The translations under genes were made by a program, and so were the position numbers. The notes beneath the pieces were generated by a model. It worked only from the letters and a program-made list of their open reading frames with translations. It was not told the origin of the DNA and ran no database searches. From an uncultured Porphyromonas sp. (GTDB lineage Bacteria; Bacteroidota; Bacteroidia; Bacteroidales; Porphyromonadaceae): 11,378 nucleotides of DNA. Of the stretch, positions 1-5,270 are shown piece after piece. Position 1 is the first letter of the stretch. Each line of letters opens with the position of its first letter. The DNA lies in the NCBI GenBank assembly GCA_945875135.1, contig CAMCJO010000036.1, positions 1 through 11,378 of the forward strand, given 5' to 3'.

Positions 1-118
1 AGTTCCAAAAGTTGTTCCCCTCTTGGAACTTTTTAGTTCCAACGGAGGAACTTTTTAGTTCCAACGGAGGAACTTTTCAGTTCCAAGGGAGGAACTTTTT
101 AGTTCCAAGGGAGGAACT
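1..118 (+). repeat. Tandem array of 22-bp hairpin-forming repeats
   Basis: Four units of 22 bp lie head to tail at 35-56, 57-78, 79-100 and 101-118 (the last lacks its T tail). Each reads AGTTCC, a variable 6-base centre (AACGGA or AAGGGA), GGAACT, then TTTT or TTTC. A longer variant at 1-34 pairs AGTTCCAA (1-8) with TTGGAACT (23-30) and also ends in T's. AGTTCC and GGAACT are complementary, so each unit can form a 6-bp stem followed by T's in the plus direction. A second register, GGAACT-TTTT-AGTTCC, spans the unit junctions. The array begins at base 1, so it may continue outside the window. There are no unique spacers, so it is not CRISPR. The function is unknown; tandem weak terminators or an insulator upstream of the lipoprotein promoter is inference. 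Confidence 0.9.
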
Positions 119-153
119 GGCTAGCGGATAGACGTAGTTCTCTTTGTTTGTCG

Positions 154-161
154 TACCTTTG
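154..161 (+). promoter_or_regulatory. Bacteroidota-type -7 element upstream of the lipoprotein gene
   Basis: TACCTTTG matches the Bacteroidota -7 consensus TAnnTTTG. TTTG also occurs at 143-146 and 147-150, but too close to serve as the usual -33 element, and no TTTG is found about 20 bp upstream. If used, transcription would start near 168, giving a leader of about 110 nt before the ATG at 281. The segment CAAGGGAGG (166-174), right at the expected start site, is shared with the repeat units at 79-118. Confidence 0.4.
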
Positions 162-280
162 TTTGCAAGGGAGGCCTATTTTATCAGTTTGATGACGATG
201 ATCATCTGCTGTGGTGCCTTCCTTCGCCGTATTGGTCTCTCAGACTTCGCAGATATATACACTAACAAGGTTAGAATACT

Positions 281-1924
281 ATGAATAAGCAAATCTATTT
301 GGCCCTCGCATTGATCTTGTCAACTTGCTTTGGGTTGGTCGGTTGTTATCGTGATTGCCCCGATGATGGAGGCGATCCCAACAAGGAGGATACGATCCCG
401 ATGGGCGAGTACACCCCTATCTACGAGCTAGATGCAGATGGCAATCTGAAGCATCTGCCGATCCCCTTCGTAGACTTTATGGCGGGTGAGCTACCCCTCA
501 AGAAGTGGGAGGCCGCTCACGGAGCCATGCTACAGAAAGAGGTGGTTGCTGACTTTAAGGGTCAGCAGGTCAAGAACTACGTCTTCAACACGCAAGACAA
601 GAGTGGTAAGCAGCCACTACGCATCTATCTCGTCGGAGATGCTGGCAAGGGTAGACTACAGATCTCGACCGTACTCCTAGACAAGAAGCTGGTCTACAAT
701 GAGCAGGGCGAGATCAGAAGAGAGTTTGACATCATGACCATCAATGATGGCTTTGAGGCGATGGACGACAGCTCCAGCAAGACGCCTATGTACCGCAAGG
801 GGAATCTTATCGTAGGGGTCTCTCAGAGCAAAGATCAGGCTGGATATGCTCAGCTCTCCTTCCTTCCGATGCCAGGGTCGGTCCCCACGGGATACTTCGA
901 CAAGAGTCTCAAGGACTTCCCCTTCGCTAGTAAGAAGGCTGAGGAGACCTCTCTAGATGAGATCCGCAAGTATGAGGCCGCTCTAGGACTCAGACAGGAG
1001 AAGGCGCAGAGTGATCCCAAGCGTGCCAACTTCATCGCGAAGGACAAGAAGAAGGGCAACTTCGACCTAGTCGCTTACTACCCACAGGGCTACACGTCCA
1101 AGGGTGAAACCTACAAGCCTGGTATCCTAGCACTCAGCTATGCGCTCACCATCGACATGATCGAGAGCAATGCCGATGTTGCCGAGTGGTTTGTAAGCAA
1201 CGGCTTTAGCAAGCCTCTGAAGTCAGACTTTAGCGACAAAACCTACATCAGCGAAAACGAATACTACACGCTCCTCATTATGGAGGGCGGTCAGGGTATC
1301 GCCTTCAGCTTCTCTGCCAAGGAGAAGGCACCCGCACCAAACCCCACAGAGGACACTAGCATCTTTCCCTCTTACAACTTTGGGGAGAAGTTCAACCCCG
1401 CTGATGTTCCCACTGCAGGGACACCCGCAGGCTCCATCTACACTAGTGAGATCGCTAAGGGGGAGAATGTAACTTACAACGCACCCATAAGTGGCGAAGA
1501 TGGCAAGATAGACTATAGCTCGACCAATCTGCAGGTCTCAATCAAAGATTTTAGAAAAGGTATCTCTGCCGTTATCAATGGCTATTATTACTACCCCTCC
1601 TATGAAGCCACCGAGGCAAACATGCATATCTATGAAGCTGGAGGCCTATCCATCAATCACGCTAAGCAGTTTAATACGGGTATCGACAAAGAGCTCAAGG
1701 CTGTACTCGAAAAGGCTGGCTATCAATACACGGGAACGGAAAAGAGTAGTCTAGGTAACGAATACTGGTACTACTACAACGCAGAGCAAAATGTATCACT
1801 TCATGTAGTCAAGCTTACGGGGCTAGGGTCTAAACTGCTTTCTGCAAGCTTCTTCCCTGGCGATGACTACAAGTCTCAAGCGGGCAAACAGATCCGCCTG
1901 AACACACGCTACATGCGTCGCTAA
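281..1924 (+). CDS. Predicted lipoprotein of unknown function with internal repeats
   Basis: The 547-residue product starts with a short basic N-terminus, a hydrophobic stretch (about 5-20) and the lipobox LVGC, with Cys22 as the expected lipidated residue, so it should be an exported lipoprotein. Acidic residues follow the cysteine (YRDCPDD, then GGD), resembling the signals that send Bacteroidota lipoproteins to the cell surface; surface location is inference. No enzyme motif is recognised. Three segments look alike (about 155-197, 306-346, 478-512): each has a G-F/Y turn, a stretch rich in K, S and T, and an aromatic or aliphatic strand, suggesting a repeated fold. A P/T-rich linker lies near 349-382. 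The ATG at 281 gives a complete signal peptide; AAGG at 267-270 is at most a weak ribosome-binding site. The gene is alone on its strand and ends with a terminator. Confidence 0.85.
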   Translation: MNKQIYLALALILSTCFGLVGCYRDCPDDGGDPNKEDTIPMGEYTPIYELDADGNLKHLPIPFVDFMAGELPLKKWEAAHGAMLQKEVVADFKGQQVKNYVFNTQDKSGKQPLRIYLVGDAGKGRLQISTVLLDKKLVYNEQGEIRREFDIMTINDGFEAMDDSSSKTPMYRKGNLIVGVSQSKDQAGYAQLSFLPMPGSVPTGYFDKSLKDFPFASKKAEETSLDEIRKYEAALGLRQEKAQSDPKRANFIAKDKKKGNFDLVAYYPQGYTSKGETYKPGILALSYALTIDMIESNADVAEWFVSNGFSKPLKSDFSDKTYISENEYYTLLIMEGGQGIAFSFSAKEKAPAPNPTEDTSIFPSYNFGEKFNPADVPTAGTPAGSIYTSEIAKGENVTYNAPISGEDGKIDYSSTNLQVSIKDFRKGISAVINGYYYYPSYEATEANMHIYEAGGLSINHAKQFNTGIDKELKAVLEKAGYQYTGTEKSSLGNEYWYYYNAEQNVSLHVVKLTGLGSKLLSASFFPGDDYKSQAGKQIRLNTRYMRR

Positions 1925-1926
1925 TA

Positions 1927-1967
1927 AGCACAAGTTTGTCGCCACAATCTCGACAGATAATTGTGCT
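1927..1967 (+). other. Nested stem-loop directly after the lipoprotein stop codon
   Basis: An outer stem pairs AGCACAA (1927-1933) with TTGTGCT (1961-1967). An inner stem pairs TGTCG (1937-1941) with CGACA (1951-1955), with a 9-nt loop and a small internal loop (3 and 5 nt). Both stems are exact. It lies between the stop codon and the terminator hairpin, so it would be part of the 3' UTR. A role in mRNA stability is inference, and the structure could be chance. Confidence 0.35.
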
Positions 1968-1975
1968 ACACGCAA

Positions 1976-2011
1976 CAAGAGCCTACTCGCTAGCTAGTGA
2001 GCAGGCTCTTG
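1976..2011 (+). terminator. Terminator hairpin after the lipoprotein gene
   Basis: CAAGAGCCT (1976-1984) pairs with AGGCTCTTG (2003-2011). After one A/C mismatch, CTCGCTAG (1986-1993) pairs with CTAGTGAG (1994-2001) with one G-U pair; the innermost bases form the loop. On the plus strand a pyrimidine-rich tract (CTTTATCTCTATCTCT) follows. On the minus strand there is no T-rich tract, although the hairpin could still help stop transcripts coming from the lipid kinase gene. Confidence 0.8.
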
Positions 2012-2030
2012 CTTTATCTCTATCTCTCTA

Positions 2031-2050
2031 GAGGCTGTTGCAACAGTCTC
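2031..2050. repeat. 20-bp near-perfect palindrome
   Basis: GAGGCTGTTG is followed directly by CAACAGTCTC, which is its reverse complement except for one G-T position. The central 12 bp are perfectly self-complementary. On the plus strand CTTTTG follows closely (2051-2056), so it may be a second, weaker terminator; it could also be a protein-binding palindrome or a dispersed repeat. It lies between the convergent lipoprotein and lipid kinase genes. Confidence 0.55.
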
Positions 2051-2141
2051 CTTTTGAAAAGTTTCCCTCCCAAAAGTCACCTCATCTCTGTAAGATATCC
2101 CCCTGCTGCTAAACAAGGATATATAGGGCTAACGCTTCTGA

Positions 2142-3038
2142 TTAGCTCTTGGGTAGTGGCACCAAGATGGGCAGTTGCTGCTTTTGGATTGTGATCTCGA
2201 TGCGACGCCCTAGCTCGATGAGTTCGCCGTCGACCTGCGCATAGTCCTCCTTCTCACGCTCTATGATGAGATGGTCGGTGCGATAGATGTCGATAGAGGC
2301 ACTCTCATCAACACGCTTTGTAAAGAGACTGACGGCCAGTTTAGGAGCTCTCAATAAAGACATATCTCTAATGACGACCACGTCAAAGAGTCCATCATCT
2401 AGCTCAGCGTCAGGTGCTATGATCGCATTATTGCCATACTGATCCGCATTAGCGCAGGTCACAAGAAAAGCTTTTTGCTCAATCACTTCACCATTGAGAT
2501 GAAGGCGATAGAGCGAGGACTTGTGCTTGATAAACTGATCGACCGTCGAGAGGACGTAGGAGAGCGGCCCTCGGAAGCTCTTCTGGTCGTAGCTAGCGGT
2601 CACCTGCGCATCAAAGCCCACGCCGAAGGTCACGAAAAAGGGAACTCCCTCGGCCTCGCAGCAGTCAATACGCTTGATATACCCTCTGCGAATAACCTCT
2701 AGGGCTGCTTCGGGGTCCAACGGGATATCCAGTGAGCGCGCCAACCCATTGCCCGATCCCATAGGGACGATGCCCAGAGACATATTCGTAGGTCGTACCG
2801 CATTCGCCACCTCATTGATCGTACCATCTCCTCCGATAGCGATAACCGTATCAAACCCTTGACCAGCTATATCCTTGATGATACGATCGGCATGTCCCTC
2901 TCCGTTGGTATAGACGAAGTATAGCTCACTGCCATTGTCCGAGAGCATATTAAATGCGAGCTCAGGCAGACTCGTCTTCCTAGAGGTGCCAGAGATAGGA
3001 TTGATGATGACGAGATACTTCTTTTGAGAGCTTAGCAT
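2142..3038 (-). CDS. Diacylglycerol kinase family lipid kinase (YegS/DgkB-like)
   Basis: The 298-residue protein has the usual length and motifs of the DAGK catalytic family, which phosphorylates a lipid hydroxyl group with ATP at the inner membrane surface. Visible motifs are NPISG (13-17), the nucleotide-binding GGDGTINEV (69-77), PMGSGNGLARSL (92-103), GVGFDA (139-144), an acidic DAELDDGLFDV segment (210-220) and VDGE near the C-terminus (269-272). There is no signal peptide or membrane span. It starts 12 nt after the queF stop codon, so the two are probably co-transcribed. Family members act on diacylglycerol, phosphatidylglycerol, undecaprenol-like lipids or sphingoid bases and ceramides. 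The substrate cannot be read from the sequence; a sphingolipid is possible because many Bacteroidota make these. No Shine-Dalgarno is seen. The family call is secure, the substrate is open. Confidence 0.93.
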   Translation of the reverse strand: MLSSQKKYLVIINPISGTSRKTSLPELAFNMLSDNGSELYFVYTNGEGHADRIIKDIAGQGFDTVIAIGGDGTINEVANAVRPTNMSLGIVPMGSGNGLARSLDIPLDPEAALEVIRRGYIKRIDCCEAEGVPFFVTFGVGFDAQVTASYDQKSFRGPLSYVLSTVDQFIKHKSSLYRLHLNGEVIEQKAFLVTCANADQYGNNAIIAPDAELDDGLFDVVVIRDMSLLRAPKLAVSLFTKRVDESASIDIYRTDHLIIEREKEDYAQVDGELIELGRRIEITIQKQQLPILVPLPKS

Positions 3039-3050
3039 ACGACCAGATCT

Positions 3051-3554
3051 CTAGTGGTGGAAGGCGAGCATACGCTCACGAGCGTACGACTCGTAGGGCG
3101 TGCCTGGACGGCCATAATTGCAAAAAGGCACAATGCTGATGCCACCGCGTGGCGAGAAGTCGCCCGTCACCTCGATATACTTAGGGTCCATCAGACGGAT
3201 CAGGTCGTCCATGATGATGTTGACACAATCCTCATGAAAGGCGCCATGCGAGCGAAAGCTAAAGAGATAGAGCTTGAGGCTCTTGCTCTCGACCATACGC
3301 ACGTCTGGGATATACTCTATATATATGGTAGCGAAGTCAGGCTGCCCAGTGATAGGACAGAGTGCCGTGAACTCGGGGCACTCGAAGCGTACGCGATAGT
3401 CGCGGTCTTGATGTCTATTCTCAAAAGCCTCTAGCACACTCGGATCGTAGTCCTGTGCGTAGACGGTGCGCTTATTGCCTAGTAGGGAGAGCCCCTCGAC
3501 AGTTTTGTCACGAGCTCCGTCATGAGCTCCCGCAGTAGATATAGTTTCTTTCAT
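3051..3554 (-). CDS. queF: NADPH-dependent 7-cyano-7-deazaguanine reductase QueF, short type
   Basis: QueF reduces the nitrile of preQ0 to the amine of preQ1, a step in making queuosine for the tRNA wobble position. At 167 residues it matches the short, unimodular class rather than the roughly 280-residue E. coli-type protein. The catalytic cysteine lies in CPITGQPDF (66-74; Cys66, with Asp73 as the expected proton donor). The NADPH-binding QueF motif ESKSLK is at 89-94, followed by a conserved HGAFHEDC segment (103-110). The first 25 residues look poorly conserved, so a later start is conceivable, although no other methionine precedes the conserved region. The upstream gap to phoH is 63 nt and carries a strong hairpin. 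I see no preQ1 riboswitch there. It lies 12 nt ahead of the lipid kinase gene. Confidence 0.96.
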   Translation of the reverse strand: MKETISTAGAHDGARDKTVEGLSLLGNKRTVYAQDYDPSVLEAFENRHQDRDYRVRFECPEFTALCPITGQPDFATIYIEYIPDVRMVESKSLKLYLFSFRSHGAFHEDCVNIIMDDLIRLMDPKYIEVTGDFSPRGGISIVPFCNYGRPGTPYESYARERMLAFHH

Positions 3555-3574
3555 ATTACAGATTTAGGATATTG

Positions 3575-3608
3575 GACTAGTGCTACTAAGCCTCTAGTAG
3601 CACTAGTC
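3575..3608 (-). other. 14-bp perfect hairpin between phoH and queF
   Basis: On the minus strand GACTAGTGCTACTA (3608-3595) and TAGTAGCACTAGTC (3588-3575) are exact reverse complements around the 6-nt loop GAGGCT. It starts 9 nt after the phoH stop codon and ends 20 nt before the queF ATG. No T-run follows on this strand (CAATATCCTA), so it is not a textbook intrinsic terminator. It may be a partial terminator, an RNA-processing or stabilising element, or a DNA operator; the choice is open. Confidence 0.7.
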
Positions 3609-3617
3609 TCTATAGCA

Positions 3618-5054
3618 TTAGAGTAGGTGTGAGGCCAGCTCACTGAGTTCGCTGCGCTCACCCTTGATCAGGTTAACGTGTGCGAAGAGCGTCTCACCAC
3701 GCATCTTGTCGATCATGTAGGCGAGACCATTGCTCTGGCTGTCTAGATAAGGTGAGTCGATCTGCTCCACGTCACCGCAGAAGATCATCTTCGTCCCCTC
3801 ACCAGCACGTGTGATGATCGTCTTGACCTCGTTCGGAGTTAGGTTTTGCGCCTCATCGACGATCACGATAGCGTCCGCCAGACTGCGACCACGCAGATAG
3901 GCCAGAGCCTCGATGATGAGCTTATTGTCCTGCTGTAGCTTCTCCAGCTGCGCCTGCTGCTTACCGCCCTTAAACTGTGACTTGATCACATTCAGGTTGT
4001 CAAAGAGCGGCTGCATATAGGGACGTATCTTCTCCTGCTCCGTACCAGGCAGAGCACCGAGGTCCTTATTGGAGAGAGCCACGATAGGACGCGCCAGCAT
4101 AATCTGTCCATAGCGATCTGCTTGATCTAGAGCTGCGGCTAGAGCTAGGAGCGTCTTACCGGTACCGGCCTTGCCCGAGAGTGCCACGAGGAGTACGTTG
4201 GGATCCATCAGCACGTCAAAGGCAAAAGCCTGCTCCGCATTCCTAGGCGTGATGCCCATGTGGGTGAACTTGTCTACCCGCTGCACCATCGCCTCAAAGG
4301 GATTGTAGCGCGCCAGCACACTGCTCTGGTCACTCTTGAGGACGAAGCACTCATTGGGTTGTATCTTGCTGCCAAACTCAAACTCATCAAGTGCTACTCC
4401 CTGCTCATTGTCATAGAGACGATTGATAAGCTCCGCATCGATCCCCTCGAAGACTGGCTGAGCCTCCTCAAAGAGGTCAAAGGTCTGCACCTTATCGTTG
4501 AAGTAATCCTCGACAGGGATGCCGAGCGACTTAGCCTTCATACGGAGGTTGATATCCTTGCTCACGAGGATCGTCTGCTCTCCTTCGTTTGCCTCTGCAA
4601 TGTGTAGCGTAGCACTCATGATCTTGTGGTCTGGGATGTTTTCCCCAAAGGCATGCGCCACACGCTCATGAGGCTTATTGCCTAGATAGACGTAGAGGCG
4701 TCCTCTCCCCTCTCCTAGGTCAGCACCATGCTCGAAGAAGTCAGCATCCGTCAGCTCATCAAGCCTGCGAACGAAGGCACGTGCGTTGAAGTTGATCTGA
4801 TCGGAGCCTTTCTTAAACTTGTCCAGCTCCTCGAGCACCACGATGGGGATGTAGATGTCGTTGTCCTCAAACTTGTCGATGCACTCATAGTCGTGCAGGA
4901 TGACGTTGGTGTCCAGGACAAAGTTCTTACTGTGCGATACTCTTGTAGCCTTGCTCTTAGCACTGGAGCGGGGCGTCGTCTTGGAGTGACTCTTGTTGGA
5001 GGTTCCCTTTCGCTCTGTAGTAGCAGAGGAGGTCTTCTTTTGAGCTGTTGGCAT
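3618..5054 (-). CDS. PIN domain-PhoH family ATPase (PhoH2/YlaK-like)
   Basis: The 478-residue protein joins an N-terminal PIN nuclease-like domain to a C-terminal PhoH P-loop ATPase. The first 44 residues are a low-complexity K/S/T-rich basic tail. The PIN domain (about 45-190) begins with FVLDTNVILHDY and has plausible metal-binding acids at Asp48, Glu75/Glu76, Asp142 and Asp167. The PhoH part has Walker A GKAGTGKT (294-301), Walker B VIVDEAQN (397-404), GDVEQID (427-433) and GERSEL (465-470), whose arginine may act as a finger. PIN-PhoH proteins such as mycobacterial PhoH2 are described as ATP-dependent RNA helicase-ribonucleases, so an RNA metabolism role is likely but not shown here. No antitoxin-like small gene lies next to it. 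It is the first gene of a minus-strand cluster and is divergent from the mutase gene; a TAACTTTG -7 element precedes it. Confidence 0.94.
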   Translation of the reverse strand: MPTAQKKTSSATTERKGTSNKSHSKTTPRSSAKSKATRVSHSKNFVLDTNVILHDYECIDKFEDNDIYIPIVVLEELDKFKKGSDQINFNARAFVRRLDELTDADFFEHGADLGEGRGRLYVYLGNKPHERVAHAFGENIPDHKIMSATLHIAEANEGEQTILVSKDINLRMKAKSLGIPVEDYFNDKVQTFDLFEEAQPVFEGIDAELINRLYDNEQGVALDEFEFGSKIQPNECFVLKSDQSSVLARYNPFEAMVQRVDKFTHMGITPRNAEQAFAFDVLMDPNVLLVALSGKAGTGKTLLALAAALDQADRYGQIMLARPIVALSNKDLGALPGTEQEKIRPYMQPLFDNLNVIKSQFKGGKQQAQLEKLQQDNKLIIEALAYLRGRSLADAIVIVDEAQNLTPNEVKTIITRAGEGTKMIFCGDVEQIDSPYLDSQSNGLAYMIDKMRGETLFAHVNLIKGERSELSELASHLL

Positions 5055-5104
5055 ATTGGTCTGTTTTTCTAGTTCATATTCGCAAGTTTATCTCTTGCTC
5101 GTCC

Positions 5105-5112
5105 CAAAGTTA
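5105..5112 (-). promoter_or_regulatory. Bacteroidota-type -7 element for the phoH cluster
   Basis: On the minus strand this reads TAACTTTG, matching TAnnTTTG. Transcription would start near 5098, giving a leader of about 45 nt before the phoH ATG at 5054. A minus-strand TTTG lies at 5128-5125, only 12 bp from the -7 element, which is shorter than the usual spacing of about 20 bp, so the -33 contact is uncertain. Confidence 0.4.
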
Positions 5113-5167
5113 GCTATTTTGCTCCAAACGGCCAGCATCTAGGAGAAGAGTATTTTGTCTAGATAGA

Positions 5168-5194
5168 TAGGCTCTTACTTAGAGTGCGAGCCTA
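5168..5194. promoter_or_regulatory. Inverted repeat in the divergent phoH/mutase intergenic region
   Basis: TAGGCTC (5168-5174) is the reverse complement of GAGCCTA (5188-5194). Inside it ACT (5177-5179) can pair with AGT (5183-5185) across a symmetrical 2x2 internal loop. It lies upstream of the -7 elements of both divergent genes, so it should not be transcribed from either. That makes a DNA operator more likely than an RNA structure. This is inference; the arms are only 7 bp. Confidence 0.35.
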
Positions 5195-5213
5195 AGATGT
5201 CGCTGGTTTGAAA

Positions 5214-5230
5214 TATATTTGGTAAGTTTG
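5214..5230 (+). promoter_or_regulatory. Two overlapping-register -7 elements upstream of the mutase gene
   Basis: TATATTTG (5214-5221) and TAAGTTTG (5223-5230) both match TAnnTTTG and are offset by 9 bp. Start sites would fall near 5228 and 5237, leaving leaders of about 35-45 nt before the ATG at 5271. No TTTG lies at the ideal -33 distance from either; the nearest is 5207-5210. The leader is A-rich and lacks a Shine-Dalgarno sequence, as is common in Bacteroidota. Confidence 0.45.
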
Positions 5231-5270
5231 TACTATCGAATTAAGAACCAATCTAACAACAGAATATTCT

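Noticed and set aside
1..118. CRISPR array
   Set aside because: The units are contiguous 22-bp repeats with no unique spacers between them, and no cas gene is present in the window.
1997..2194. 65-codon plus-strand frame between the lipoprotein and lipid kinase genes
   Set aside because: It starts inside the terminator hairpin, runs through the palindrome into the end of the lipid kinase gene, and its Leu/Ser-rich translation shows no recognisable feature.
3555..3617. preQ1 riboswitch upstream of queF
   Set aside because: The leader is dominated by a 14-bp perfect hairpin, and I could not find the preQ1-I loop and A-rich tail pattern. A covariance-model search would settle it.
3618..5054. 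Toxin-antitoxin operon based on PIN-PhoH
   Set aside because: Mycobacterial PhoH2 has a small antitoxin gene upstream, but here the upstream region is a 216-nt gap with no small open frame I can support on the minus strand.
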